The notes under the pieces were generated by a model. The model worked only from the letters and a program-made list of their open reading frames with translations, searched no databases and was not told the origin of the DNA. DNA of 64,000 bases from Planctomycetaceae bacterium (GTDB lineage: Bacteria > Planctomycetota > Planctomycetia > Pirellulales > Pirellulaceae). The DNA lies in NCBI GenBank assembly GCA_021298315.1, contig JAJTFC010000012.1, positions 1-64,000 of the forward strand, read 5' to 3'. The position numbers and the translations under genes are program-made. How positions within the stretch are numbered: position 1 is the stretch's first letter; every line of letters begins with the position of its first letter. Below, one piece after another: positions 11,490-21,902 of this stretch.

Positions 11490-11712
11490 GCAAAAATCGA
11501 TCCTGTGACCAATGGACTCTCTTAAACGCTTGGCAACTGCGGCCTTTGGGGTTTATAGGGAATATTCCGATAAGACTGCAATCCTGACTGGATCCTGAGA
11601 GCAAGAATAGGCTCTGATTTGGCTTGCTTCTGTTAAACTGGGAGTTCTCGGCGATCTACGCCAAGAAAACTTGGTCGAGTCTTCAAGCACACTTTGTAAA
11701 CACCTGGGCCTT

Positions 11713-14700
11713 ATGCAACTGATTCTTTCGGCGATGCGCCGACCTGCTACGGTCTTGGTTTTGGTCTTTAGCATCATATTGGCTTGCTTTCTAGCGATCG
11801 GGCCAGCGGTGTTCCAGCAGCTTAAGTGGGGCTATCCCGAAGGTCTTCCCAAGGGGATGGAGGTCGATGTTTTCCCTAAGCTTCATTTGCCTGTGATCTA
11901 TGTTTGTCAGCCTTACGGTGGTATGGATCCGGCGCAGATGGAAGGGTTCCTGACGAACTACTACGAGTACCATTTTCTTTACATCAGCGGTATCCATCAT
12001 GTGGAGTCTCGCAACGTCCAGGGCACGGCGCTGATGAAGTTGTTTTTCCATCCTGAGACGGACATGTCTCAAGCGATGGCCGAAACGATCAACTACGTGA
12101 ACCGTTCTCAAGCGTTTATGCCTCCCGGTACGGTTTCCCCTTTTGTGATGCGTTTTGATACCGGCAGTGTTCCGGTGGGTTACTTGGTTCTATCGAGCGA
12201 CACGCGTAACATCTCCGAAATTCAAGATCTGGCTCTGTTTCGAGTCCGACCGATGTTCTCGAATCTCCCTGGTGTGTCTGCTCCTCCGCCTTTCGGTGGT
12301 TCGGCCCGGTCGATCGTCATCTCGGTGGATCCGAAGAAGCTTCAATCCTACAGCATGTCACCTGATGAGATCATCACGGCGTTGACCAAAGGAAACACGC
12401 TGAGTCCTTCTGGTAATCTCCCTTTGGGTGAATCCTATCCGATTGTCCCTATCAACTCGGTGGTCAAGGATCCTCAGGAGCTCTCGACGATCCCGATCCG
12501 CACCGGAGAGCATCCGGTTTATATCCGAGATATTGGAACGATCAGCGATTCGGCCGATGCCCCTGCCGGTTATGCCTTGGTCAATGGTCGCAGGGCGGTA
12601 TACATTCTTGCGAATAAACGTGCGGACGCTTCTACCTTGAGTGTCATCGAGCAAATCAAAACGGCGATTCCTAAGATGAAAGAGGCATTAGGTACAGATG
12701 GTGAGGGGATTGATGTGCGGTTTGAGTTTGATCAATCGCGCTTTGTGACTAGGGCAGTTTGGAGCGTCGTCAGCGAGGGCATTCTTGGGGCAGTGCTAGT
12801 GGGTCTGATGATTGTGTTTTTTCTTCGCGACTGGCGAAGCGCTTTGGTTGTGGTTTTGAATATACCGCTTGCGATCGGTTGTTCGATTGTAGCTCTTTGG
12901 CTCACGGGGCAAACAATCAATCTGATGACCCTCGGTGGACTAGCTCTTGCCGTTGGGATCCTGGTCGATGAAGCTACCGTATCGATTGAGAATATTCATA
13001 CGCAGCTTCAAAAAGGTTTACCTTTAGCGCGAGCCGTACAGGTCGGATCCCTTGAAACAGTGGTTCCTCGGCTGCTAGCAATGCTATGCATCTTGGCCGT
13101 CTTTGTTTCGTCGTTCTTCATGCAGGGGGCGGCACGGGGGATGTTCGTTCCGTTGTCGCTGGCCGTCGGTTTTTCGATGATCGCTTCGTACATTCTTTCT
13201 AGCACGCTGGTTCCGGTCCTAGCTGTATTGCTTTTGCGACCGCTTGGCCATACAGCGCATCATGACGAACACGACTCGTTGGATTGGTTTGGTCGGATCC
13301 GGGCGACTTATGAATCCATTCTTTCGCGATTGATCCAATTCCGCTGGGTGCTCGCGGGAGTGTATTTAATCGGCTGTGTACTTGCTATTGCCGCGATTCC
13401 TCCAAGGCTTGGACAGAGCATTTTTCCGGTTGTCGATGCTGGCCAGTTCAGGCTACGCATGCGAGGCCCTGATGGCACACACATCGAAAAAACCGAATCG
13501 CTTGCGAAACAAGCTCTTGAGATCATCGACCAGGAAATTGGTAAGGAGAACGTCATTCTGACACTTGGCTATGTTGGGATGATCCATTCGAACTTTCCTG
13601 TCAATGCAGTTTATCAGTGGTCTCGTGGGCCAGAGGAAGCCATTTTGTACGTCGATCTTCGGGAAGGTTTTCCGCTCTCGGATCAACAGCTCCAAGAAAG
13701 GCTTCGCGAGCGGCTTGCACTGGCGATGCCAGAAGTTCGTTTTTCGTTTGAACCTTCGGATATCGTCAACGAGGTGATGAGTTTTGGCTCTCCTGCTCCA
13801 ATCGAAGTTGTCGTCAGTGGAACAGACTTTGGTAAGAACCGTGAGTATGCGGAGAAGCTCCGCCAAGTGCTCACTCAAGTTCCCTCGTTGCGTGATGTAC
13901 AGCTAGGCCAGTCGATGGACTATCCTACGGTACAGGTCAACGTCGATCGCCAGAAGGCTGGGCTGGCTGGGATTATGCCTTTGGATGTATCACGAGCTTT
14001 GGTCACTGCAACTTCTTCGAGCCGTTTTGTGGTACCTAACTACTGGGCTGATCCCAAAAGCGGGATCGCTTATCAAGTCCAAGTCGAGATTCCTCGGTCT
14101 GTGGTACGCTCTGTCTATGGTGTTGAAAGCGTCGCGTCAACGGAGCAACTCGGTCGCATACCGCTTAAGAAAACACAAGAGGGACAAGTTTTGATCCGTG
14201 ACGTAGCGAGCATCGAAGCTGGCACGATGCCTGGACAATTCGATCGCTACAACATGAAGCGACAAGTGACTCTGACAGCCAACATGGTCGGTAAAGACTT
14301 GGGTGGCGTGGCTCGTGATGTGCGCTCAGCGCTTAAGCTTGCTGGTCAAGTACCTGCGGGTAGTGCAATCGAGGTTCGAGGTCAGATTCCACCAATGCAG
14401 CAGATGCAATCGGGACTTGCTATCGGGCTTGTTCTTGCCATCGCCGCAATCCTTTTGCTTCTGACGGCTAGCTTTCAATCCTTGCGTCTAGCTTTGGTTG
14501 CTGTTTCGACGATTCCGGCCGTTTTGGTCGGGATCTTATTGACGCTCTATTGGACAAATACGACTATCAACATACAGTCGTTCATCGGCGCGATTATGGC
14601 TATTGGTGTTGCGATGGCGAACGCGATCTTGCTTGTGGATTTTTCCGAGAAGAGACGTCGAGAGTTCGGTGAGGTCAAACAAGGTGCTGTACTAGGGTCA

Positions 14701-14955
14701 TCGAGTCGGCTAAGAGCTGTTTTGATGACTAGCTTGGCGATGATCGCCGGGATGATCCCGATGGCTTTAGGCTTTGGGGAATCAGGTCAGCAGAATGCTC
14801 CTTTGGGATTGGCCGTTCTTGGTGGTTTGATCGCTGCGACGATGTCGACTCTTCTGATTTTACCGTTGTTTTTTGTAATTGCGCAGAGCAAGGCAACTGG
14901 GGCGTCTGCTTCCATGGATCCTGATGACCCGCAAAGCCGTTACTATGGAACTTGA
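11713..14955 (+). CDS. RND efflux transporter permease (set 1)
   Basis: About 1080 aa; GGLALAVGILVDEATVSIENI and the second-half counterpart IMAIGVAMANAILLVDFSE. Confidence 0.93.
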   Translation: MQLILSAMRRPATVLVLVFSIILACFLAIGPAVFQQLKWGYPEGLPKGMEVDVFPKLHLPVIYVCQPYGGMDPAQMEGFLTNYYEYHFLYISGIHHVESRNVQGTALMKLFFHPETDMSQAMAETINYVNRSQAFMPPGTVSPFVMRFDTGSVPVGYLVLSSDTRNISEIQDLALFRVRPMFSNLPGVSAPPPFGGSARSIVISVDPKKLQSYSMSPDEIITALTKGNTLSPSGNLPLGESYPIVPINSVVKDPQELSTIPIRTGEHPVYIRDIGTISDSADAPAGYALVNGRRAVYILANKRADASTLSVIEQIKTAIPKMKEALGTDGEGIDVRFEFDQSRFVTRAVWSVVSEGILGAVLVGLMIVFFLRDWRSALVVVLNIPLAIGCSIVALWLTGQTINLMTLGGLALAVGILVDEATVSIENIHTQLQKGLPLARAVQVGSLETVVPRLLAMLCILAVFVSSFFMQGAARGMFVPLSLAVGFSMIASYILSSTLVPVLAVLLLRPLGHTAHHDEHDSLDWFGRIRATYESILSRLIQFRWVLAGVYLIGCVLAIAAIPPRLGQSIFPVVDAGQFRLRMRGPDGTHIEKTESLAKQALEIIDQEIGKENVILTLGYVGMIHSNFPVNAVYQWSRGPEEAILYVDLREGFPLSDQQLQERLRERLALAMPEVRFSFEPSDIVNEVMSFGSPAPIEVVVSGTDFGKNREYAEKLRQVLTQVPSLRDVQLGQSMDYPTVQVNVDRQKAGLAGIMPLDVSRALVTATSSSRFVVPNYWADPKSGIAYQVQVEIPRSVVRSVYGVESVASTEQLGRIPLKKTQEGQVLIRDVASIEAGTMPGQFDRYNMKRQVTLTANMVGKDLGGVARDVRSALKLAGQVPAGSAIEVRGQIPPMQQMQSGLAIGLVLAIAAILLLLTASFQSLRLALVAVSTIPAVLVGILLTLYWTNTTINIQSFIGAIMAIGVAMANAILLVDFSEKRRREFGEVKQGAVLGSSSRLRAVLMTSLAMIAGMIPMALGFGESGQQNAPLGLAVLGGLIAATMSTLLILPLFFVIAQSKATGASASMDPDDPQSRYYGT

Positions 14956-14959
14956 AGGC

Positions 14960-16342
14960 ATGTCCAAATCGAGCTTCTTTTTGAACATCAATGTTAAGCC
15001 ACAGAAGCTCAAAGCTGCTGGATGCTTAACGATCATGGCTGCGATAGGCATTGGGAGTCTGGGTTGTAAACCTTGGGTTTCTCCCATGGAAGTCGAATCT
15101 CCGAGCAAGGCTTCCTCGTCGCTCGTCGAGCGAGTTACGGCAGGTCCTGTTGCTAAGAAAACGCTGCTACTCTATTCGTTGCAACCGGCTCGCGTCGAGC
15201 CTTATGAGCAAGCGCCGATTTTGTCTAAGGTTTCCGGTTATGTCGATTCGGTTGCCGTCGATGTTGGAGATAAGGTTCACAAGGGTGATCTGCTGATCGC
15301 TTTGAGTGCGCCCGAGTATGAAGACTCGGTGGTAACCAAATTGGGTTTGATCGATCAGGCAACTTCGCAAGTTAAGCAAGCCGAGGCTGCTTTGGTGGCT
15401 AGTCAAGCGTCCGTCGATTCGGCTCAGGCTTTGGTAAAGCAAGCACTAGCGGGCATCGATAGGGCTGAGGCACAGGTTCAACGTTGGACATCAGAAAATG
15501 CACGAATCTCCAAGCTTGCTGATCAAGGGACCGTGACGAAGCAGCTTGCCGACGAAACCTTGAGCCAATTTCAAGCTGCTCTTGCCAGTAAAAAAGAGAG
15601 CGAAGCAATGGTGGGTTCCGAGCAAGCTCGGTTGCTTGAGGCCCAGGCTCAAGTAGGAAAAGCTCGTGCGGATCTGGAGGCTGCCACGGCTAAATGTTCG
15701 GTTGCCAAGAGTGAACATGCTCAAGCGGTTTCGATGACCAAGTACTTACGAATTTTGGCCCCTTTCGATGGGGTGATCAGCGAAAGAAATATTGACACAG
15801 GCCATTACGTCCAACCTGCCGGCTCTAACCCTGATAGACCACTGCTTACGATCACCAATTCCGACCGGGTTCGAGTCTATGTCGATATTCCAGAGTCCGA
15901 AGCTTCTTACGTCGATGCTGGACTTCAGGGAGATTCTGTCGAGATATTGGTGCCGGCCAAGCCTGGTTTACGATTCCCTGGAAAGGTGACCAGAAGTTCT
16001 TCGAGTCTGGATCCTCAGAGCCGTTGTTTACCGATCCAGATCGAGCTAGAGAATAGCGACCATCAGCTCCTTTCGGGAGCTTTTGTTCAAGCGAAAGTTC
16101 TGCTCGAAGAGAAAACCGATGTTTTATCATTACCCATCGGAGCGATCGTCCGCAAAGGGGACGAGTCCCACTGTTGCGTGGTGGTAGGTGGAAAAATAGA
16201 GTTTCGTTCGATCCAGTTGGGAATAAGGGTAGGCGATGAGGTTGAAGTCCTTTCTGGATTGGATGGCAGTGAAACGGTGGTCTTAGCCCGATCCGGTGCG
16301 CTCAAGGCTGGACAAAGCATCGAGGTTATCTTGAAAAAATAG
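14960..16342 (+). CDS. RND periplasmic adaptor (HlyD/MFP), predicted lipoprotein (set 1)
   Basis: Lipobox-like IGSLGC; APILSKVSGYVDSVAVDVGDKVHKGDLLI, LRILAPFDGVISERNIDTGHYV. Confidence 0.9.
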   Translation: MSKSSFFLNINVKPQKLKAAGCLTIMAAIGIGSLGCKPWVSPMEVESPSKASSSLVERVTAGPVAKKTLLLYSLQPARVEPYEQAPILSKVSGYVDSVAVDVGDKVHKGDLLIALSAPEYEDSVVTKLGLIDQATSQVKQAEAALVASQASVDSAQALVKQALAGIDRAEAQVQRWTSENARISKLADQGTVTKQLADETLSQFQAALASKKESEAMVGSEQARLLEAQAQVGKARADLEAATAKCSVAKSEHAQAVSMTKYLRILAPFDGVISERNIDTGHYVQPAGSNPDRPLLTITNSDRVRVYVDIPESEASYVDAGLQGDSVEILVPAKPGLRFPGKVTRSSSSLDPQSRCLPIQIELENSDHQLLSGAFVQAKVLLEEKTDVLSLPIGAIVRKGDESHCCVVVGGKIEFRSIQLGIRVGDEVEVLSGLDGSETVVLARSGALKAGQSIEVILKK

Positions 16343-16343
16343 A

Positions 16344-16700
16344 CTACTTGTTCGGTACGTACGAAAACGCTTTCCTAACGATTTTCGAGAGAAGTCCATC
16401 CTGCTGATTCCTCTTTTTTACTTCGGTGTCCAATTGACTCGTGATGCGACTCAGGAGTTCATCGACTTGATAGTCTCTATCTTCGATGACCAAGCTTTGT
16501 TTATTACGCCATCTGACCACCAATTTGGCTTGTTTATCGAGTCCTTTTCGATCGGGTCCGTTGATATCCTCGATCTTTAGATTGACATTATTGACTTTAT
16601 CCTTGAGTCTCGCGATCGCTTGATCGACTCTTTGCTCGATGTAGGTGCGAAGCTGAGTACCCAAAGCGACTTTGTCGCAACACAAATTCAAATGATTCAT
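16344..16700 (-). CDS. HPF/RaiA-like ribosome-associated protein
   Basis: Short basic protein: QRVDQAIARLKDKVNNVNLKIEDINGPDRKGLDKQAKLVV...LVIEDRDYQVDELLSRI. Confidence 0.65.
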   Translation of the reverse strand: MNHLNLCCDKVALGTQLRTYIEQRVDQAIARLKDKVNNVNLKIEDINGPDRKGLDKQAKLVVRWRNKQSLVIEDRDYQVDELLSRITSQLDTEVKKRNQQDGLLSKIVRKAFSYVPNK

Positions 16701-16833
16701 TATGCGGGTCTCCTTTTGAGTGAGGTGATCGGACAATCAACTCTAGGAGGAAGATCGCTTTTGAAAATCGAATTTAGGCAACTATTTAGTTTGAATAATT
16801 TTAAGTGTTCTTTGGCTTACGGTGGCACGCTAA

Positions 16834-17802
16834 TCAGTTAGGCGCCGGTAGATCTCGTTTGGTAAAACGCCAGAAGGCTACGCTGTAGGCAGCCAGCCCC
16901 AGGAGCATCAAGATCGATACATATCCCATAGGGCCAATGGTTTCTTGCCAGCTTTTGGCATGCTGAGCATTACTCAGATACCATTGTCGCTCTGGATGGT
17001 TGTGGATCTGCTGGATCATCCAAGCGGGTTGATAGGCTGACAGAAAAGTCAGTGGTTTGAAGATCCCCATCGATGGCGTGGATTTGGACAAGATAAACAG
17101 CAATAGGCTCAGCACGTAGATACTGATGACTATTCCTATCGAACGCCAACGATACTGATCGAAGCTGCTGGCCATGACGCCCAGACCCAGTACCGCAAAC
17201 CCTAGGGAAAAGAGATTCATCGTCGCTGCGATAAACTCCTGCGGCTTAACGAGTTGATTCAAAGGTACGTTCTGCATTTGCTTTGGGGTAAACGGATTGT
17301 TGATCGTCCATTCCAACCAGGGCAGGGTCAGCTTGGAAGCTGAGGCTACGGGCGTTGAGTTGGTGTGGATACCCAGGTAGAGACCAGCATAAATCAGCAG
17401 GCACAGCAAACCCAAGCCTGCGATGGTCACTAGAGCGTGGCTGGCTAGTACCATCGAGCGTTGCACGGGTTGGGCCAAAAGCATTTCCATCGTGCCGCGG
17501 TTCAGTTCGCCACTTACCACATCGGTTCCCCTAGCGATGCACCAAGTCAGCACGCATAGCAGCACGACCGGTTCATCGTAGGTGATGCCAATGATTCCGT
17601 GATACGTCAAAAACTGTTCGAGGGGTACCGGTGCAAATTTCTCGAATGCTTTGAATTGCTCGATAAGCGGCGCAAAACCTGTCAGCTCAAATTGGCTTAC
17701 CGTCCAGATTCTTACCCATGGAAAAAAGAAGAGTACTAAGGCCAGGGCGCACCATAGCAGTATGGATTCGTGGAGGTATTTCTTTATCAGAATGCGAAAC
17801 AT
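16834..17802 (-). CDS. ABC-2 type transporter permease
   Basis: Multiple TM stretches and GTDVVSGELNRGTMEMLLAQPVQRSMVLASHALV motif. Confidence 0.82.
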   Translation of the reverse strand: MFRILIKKYLHESILLWCALALVLFFFPWVRIWTVSQFELTGFAPLIEQFKAFEKFAPVPLEQFLTYHGIIGITYDEPVVLLCVLTWCIARGTDVVSGELNRGTMEMLLAQPVQRSMVLASHALVTIAGLGLLCLLIYAGLYLGIHTNSTPVASASKLTLPWLEWTINNPFTPKQMQNVPLNQLVKPQEFIAATMNLFSLGFAVLGLGVMASSFDQYRWRSIGIVISIYVLSLLLFILSKSTPSMGIFKPLTFLSAYQPAWMIQQIHNHPERQWYLSNAQHAKSWQETIGPMGYVSILMLLGLAAYSVAFWRFTKRDLPAPN

Positions 17803-17805
17803 GTC

Positions 17806-18972
17806 CTAGTAGGCCCACTTTCTGAAGGCTTGTTCGTAGACCTCGACGGCTCTTTGCAATTGTTCGATAGCTACCCACTCGTCCTTGCGGTGGGCTTGTT
17901 CGATGCTACCTGGTCCGCACACTACGAGTTTCGATAGCCTTTGCAAAACCGCTCCATCGGTTCCGTAGCTTACGGTTTTGGATTTACCCTGACCTGTGAT
18001 GGCTAAGAGTTCTTGGATCCAAGGCGAAAGTGGATCGACGCTCCAATGAGCTTTTTCCCCTTTGTCGATCCATTCGAGGTTGTGCTCGCTTTGGATCTTT
18101 CGCAGTTGACTTTGGATCTCTTGACAATCCACTTGGGGCATCGTCCGGTAGAATATCAACGCCTCTGCGATGGCCGTTGTCACATTGATCGCTAAAGGTT
18201 CGTTTTTGATGACCATATTGAGCGTTACTGTCGGTGGGTCGAATTGCTCGTTTCTAAATGGTTTTTGGGTCTCCGTTTGTTCCTTGAGTTCCAGCAGTTT
18301 TTGTAGGGCGGGTATCAGTGCATAGTTGGCGTTGATACCTCTTCCTGTGCTTGTGTGTGCGCTTTGTCCGGTGGATCGAAGGATCACCCCATAGGTTCCC
18401 TTATGCGCATGAACCACTTGCATTTCTGTCGGTTCGCCTATGATTCCTATGACCTCTCTATGAATCATCTCATTCCAAAGTTTCGATCTTTTGTCGACTT
18501 GCTGGGCACCCTCCATCCCGATTTCTTCGTCGGCTGTGATAACAAAATAGATAGGCTTGGTCTGTTCGCTTGGGTCTATCCTAGAAGCTGCCTTGATCGC
18601 GCTGCATAAGGATCCCTTCATATCGCATGTTCCCCTACCGTAGAGCTTGCCTGCTCGCTCGACGACTTCGAAGGGCCCACTAAAGCCTGTATACCAATCA
18701 TCGACTGGTACGACATCGGTATGCGCTAAATAGGCTGCTCCACCTTTTTCTCGATATGTCCCTTTGGGGTTTCTTACTGCCACCAAGCTGGCTTTACTTA
18801 CCCCTGCTTGGTCTTTGTACTCGATCCATTCGATTTCAAAACTCAGTGTTTCTAGCCAGTTGGCTACCTTTTGGGTTATGGCAAGATTGCTCAGCGTGCT
18901 AACCGAATTTTCCGATACTAGTTCTGCTACGAGAGTTTCTAAATCGGCTTTCCCTATCCTTGCTGGATCCAT
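17806..18972 (-). CDS. M20-family deacylase/peptidase (ArgE/DapE-like)
   Basis: YLAHTDVVPVDDW, LYGRGTCDMKGSLCSAIKAA, VITADEEIGMEGAQ, GEPTEMQVVHAHKG. Confidence 0.93.
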   Translation of the reverse strand: MDPARIGKADLETLVAELVSENSVSTLSNLAITQKVANWLETLSFEIEWIEYKDQAGVSKASLVAVRNPKGTYREKGGAAYLAHTDVVPVDDWYTGFSGPFEVVERAGKLYGRGTCDMKGSLCSAIKAASRIDPSEQTKPIYFVITADEEIGMEGAQQVDKRSKLWNEMIHREVIGIIGEPTEMQVVHAHKGTYGVILRSTGQSAHTSTGRGINANYALIPALQKLLELKEQTETQKPFRNEQFDPPTVTLNMVIKNEPLAINVTTAIAEALIFYRTMPQVDCQEIQSQLRKIQSEHNLEWIDKGEKAHWSVDPLSPWIQELLAITGQGKSKTVSYGTDGAVLQRLSKLVVCGPGSIEQAHRKDEWVAIEQLQRAVEVYEQAFRKWAY

Positions 18973-19070
18973 ACGTTCGGTGCGGTCCTATTTGGTTGCT
19001 TGTGTGCTAAAATAGTTTGCGTTCGTTGGGTTTTATTACCCTACTTGTTCATTTGACTTCGAGGTGCTTC

Positions 19071-20387
19071 ATGACGGTTATGGATCTCAAAAGTGTTACT
19101 TCCCTCATTCTAGGGGGTGGTCGAGGTACACGTCTTTACCCTTTGACGAAAATCCGGGCCAAACCTGCTGTTCCTTTGGCTTCCAAATATCGACTCATCG
19201 ATATTCCCATAAGCAATTGTCTTCATAGTGATATCAACAAAATTTATGTTGTTACTCAGTTTTTGAGTGTTTCACTGCATCAGCATATTCGTCAGACGTA
19301 CCGCTTTGACAATTTTTCCGGTGGTTTTGTCGAGTTGCTCGCTGCTCAGCAGACGATGGAAAGCGATGCGGCTTGGTTTGAGGGTACAGCGGATGCTGTC
19401 CGCAAAAATCTTGTCTATTTCGATGATCCGAGTTGCAAGTATGTTTTGATTTTGAGTGGTGACCAGCTCTATCGGATGGACTACCGCCAGATGCTGCGTA
19501 CTCACATCGACTCTCAGGCTGACGTAACGATCGCTGCGATACCGGTGGCTCGTTCTGCTGCGAGTGCTTTAGGGGTTATGCGTTGCGATGATTCTGGTCG
19601 CGTCGTTGGCTTTTTGGAAAAGCCTAGGACTTCGGATGAAATCGACATGGTCAGCATGTCTCCTGCTTGGATCGATGCTCGGGGTATCCCTTCGAAGGGC
19701 CGTGACTGTCTGGCTAGTATGGGCTTGTATATCTTCAACAAAGAACTTCTCTTTGACGTACTCAACAAAACCAATTACAGCGATTTTGGCAAAGAGGTTT
19801 TCCCTGCCGCTATCAGGTCTCGAAAGGTACAAGTGCATCTTTTTGACGATTACTGGGAGGACATCGGTACCATCAGGGCTTTCTACGAAGCCAATCTCTC
19901 TTTGGCCAAACCCTATCCTCCTTTTGATTTGTTTTCCGCCGAGAACCCCGTCTACACGCGACCTCGTTTTTTGCCACCTACTGTCGTCGAGGGAGCCTCG
20001 ATCACTTCGTCGCTTGTCGCCGACGGTTGCAGAATAGGCAAAGGCTCGGTTATCGAGAACAGTGTTATAGGGTTACGCTGCGTCATTGGTGACGGTGTTA
20101 CTATTCGCAACTCGATCATCATGGGGGCTGACTACATGGAAACCGAGGCCGACGTCGCTCGGTTGGCCAAAGAAGGAAAACCTAGGGTAGGAATTGGTTC
20201 AGGAAGCCTCATCGAAGGAGCTATCTTGGATAAAAACTCTCGAATAGGACGCCATGTGCAAGTAACAAACACGTTGGGCCTCAACGACTCCGATGAGTAC
20301 GATCCTTGTTGCATACGTGATGGAATATGCATCGTGACCAAAGATGGTGTGCTTGGCGATGGATGGTCGTTGGGCTCAAGGAAGTGA
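19071..20387 (+). CDS. glgC: Glucose-1-phosphate adenylyltransferase
   Basis: LILGGGRGTRLYPLTKIRAKPAVPLASKYRLIDIPISNCLHS; C-terminal LbetaH repeats. Confidence 0.96.
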   Translation: MTVMDLKSVTSLILGGGRGTRLYPLTKIRAKPAVPLASKYRLIDIPISNCLHSDINKIYVVTQFLSVSLHQHIRQTYRFDNFSGGFVELLAAQQTMESDAAWFEGTADAVRKNLVYFDDPSCKYVLILSGDQLYRMDYRQMLRTHIDSQADVTIAAIPVARSAASALGVMRCDDSGRVVGFLEKPRTSDEIDMVSMSPAWIDARGIPSKGRDCLASMGLYIFNKELLFDVLNKTNYSDFGKEVFPAAIRSRKVQVHLFDDYWEDIGTIRAFYEANLSLAKPYPPFDLFSAENPVYTRPRFLPPTVVEGASITSSLVADGCRIGKGSVIENSVIGLRCVIGDGVTIRNSIIMGADYMETEADVARLAKEGKPRVGIGSGSLIEGAILDKNSRIGRHVQVTNTLGLNDSDEYDPCCIRDGICIVTKDGVLGDGWSLGSRK

Positions 20388-20470
20388 CCCTTCTATCTAG
20401 AGAATAGAAATATAAATCTTGTTGTAGTAGAAGAGAGGTTCCCTAGAGTGTTCAAAACCAATAAAAACCT

Positions 20471-20602
20471 ATGGGAAACAAAGCGAAACAAAGCAAAAAG
20501 CTACGTGGAAAAGATGTCAAAGACGCGAAGGTTGCCGTAGGAAACAGGTTGGGAAAAGGGACATCCATCGACAGGAAAAAAGGCATGTTCAAAAGTCGAT
20601 AG
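20471..20602 (+). CDS. Candidate small basic protein (43 aa)
   Basis: Hand-translated: MGNKAKQSKKLRGKDVKDAKVAVGNRLGKGTSIDRKKGMFKSR*; 46 bp upstream of and co-oriented with the HAD gene; below ORF-track cutoff. Confidence 0.35.
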   Translation: MGNKAKQSKKLRGKDVKDAKVAVGNRLGKGTSIDRKKGMFKSR

Positions 20603-20647
20603 GGAAAGCCAAAAAACCAACAAGCAAAGGAACAAGTTATCAAGGTT

Positions 20648-21316
20648 ATGGAAGAGTTGGCAGAAAAGAAGAAAATCCAAGCGGTAGCTTTTGACATGGA
20701 TGGTCTTTTGCTCAACACCGAAGACCTCTACGAGGAGGTGACCAAAGAATTGCTCACAAGAAGAGGTAGGACTTTCAAAGATCCAGTACGAAAAAGAATG
20801 ATAGGGTTGCCAGCCCCGAAAGCTTACCAAGTCCTCATCGAGAGCGAGCTGCTCGAGGAAACATGGCAAGAGTTGCACGAAGAGACGGAGAAGATCTTCG
20901 AAGGTATTTTGGAGACAAGGTTACGATGTTTGCAAGGAGTCGAGCAAACACTCTGTGCGATCCAAAGCAAGGGACTTCCAAGATGCGTAGCGACAAGCTC
21001 CACAAGGAACTTCGCCTTGAAAGCTCTGGACTTAGTAGGAGTACTCGATAAGTTGGATTTCGTAGTGACGGCAGAGGAAGTAGCCAGAGGTAAACCTCAT
21101 CCAGATATCTACCAAGAAGCTGCTAGGAGGATGGGAGTACAAACGGAAAAGATGCTAGTGCTCGAAGACAGCGAGAACGGAACTAAAGCTGGAGTCACAG
21201 CAGGTGCTTACGTCATCAGCGTGCCGAATCGCCATACCCAGGAAGGAAACTTCCATGGAGCCAAATGGATCGCCAAGAGCCTTCTGGATGACCAAATACA
21301 AAGTCTGCTCTTGTGA
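20648..21316 (+). CDS. HAD-superfamily hydrolase (beta-phosphoglucomutase-like)
   Basis: VAFDMDGLLLNTEDLYEE, VATSSTRNFALKAL, GKPHPDIYQEAARRMG, VLEDSENGTKAG. Confidence 0.94.
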   Translation: MEELAEKKKIQAVAFDMDGLLLNTEDLYEEVTKELLTRRGRTFKDPVRKRMIGLPAPKAYQVLIESELLEETWQELHEETEKIFEGILETRLRCLQGVEQTLCAIQSKGLPRCVATSSTRNFALKALDLVGVLDKLDFVVTAEEVARGKPHPDIYQEAARRMGVQTEKMLVLEDSENGTKAGVTAGAYVISVPNRHTQEGNFHGAKWIAKSLLDDQIQSLLL

Positions 21317-21837
21317 TGGGAAAAGATAAGATGAACACAAAGTGGATCCTTGTCCGGCATGCTAAAAGCGATTGGGAAGATACCAAGCTAGATGACAAGC
21401 AAAGACCACTCAGTGCAAGAGGTCAAAGAGCGGCCGTGCTCTTAGGAAATAAAATCCAGCAGTTAGGATATGTGCCTGAAAGAATCCTCTGTTCGACAGC
21501 GCTGAGAACAACGCAGACGCTTCAAGGTATCCTTCAGGTTCTGAGCCAATATAGCCAAGAGGCCGTCCCCGAGATCCTCTACTTCGATGAGTTGTATCTG
21601 GCTACCCCGGACAGCATCAAAAGAGTCGTGGCGATCCATCATGGAGGCAAAAAGCAAATCATGTGCATAGGACACAATCCAGGGATGGAGATCCTAGCCA
21701 GAGAGTTGGCTCAGCAGGATATCCAGATGAAAACCGCACACATGATCGTATTCGGCAAAGACACAGCTTGGGGAAATGCTAGCGAAATGGAAAAAGGATG
21801 GGAATTGCTGGAAAATATCAGGGGAGAAGAAGCTTGA
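21316..21837 (+). CDS. sixA: SixA-type histidine phosphatase
   Basis: WILVRHAKSDWEDTKLDDKQRPLSARGQRAA, GHNPGMEIL; start codon overlaps HAD stop (TGATG). Confidence 0.9.
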   Translation: MGKDKMNTKWILVRHAKSDWEDTKLDDKQRPLSARGQRAAVLLGNKIQQLGYVPERILCSTALRTTQTLQGILQVLSQYSQEAVPEILYFDELYLATPDSIKRVVAIHHGGKKQIMCIGHNPGMEILARELAQQDIQMKTAHMIVFGKDTAWGNASEMEKGWELLENIRGEEA

Positions 21838-21902
21838 AAAAGCTATGGCAGGCGAAAGGGTTTTTCGGCTAGACTCCGACCCAGACGTACCGCAAACCCT
21901 CA

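Noticed and set aside
11081-11604. Alternative ORFs through the TolC repeat (DQTDQT, QIRRIR, DPSDPSD frames)
   Set aside because: By-products of a 9-bp repeat open in several frames; only the GSD/RSD frame has lipobox and OEP domain.
16834-17802. Complete ABC transporter locus
   Set aside because: Only the permease is seen; no ABC ATPase is adjacent in the window, so the system is incomplete here.
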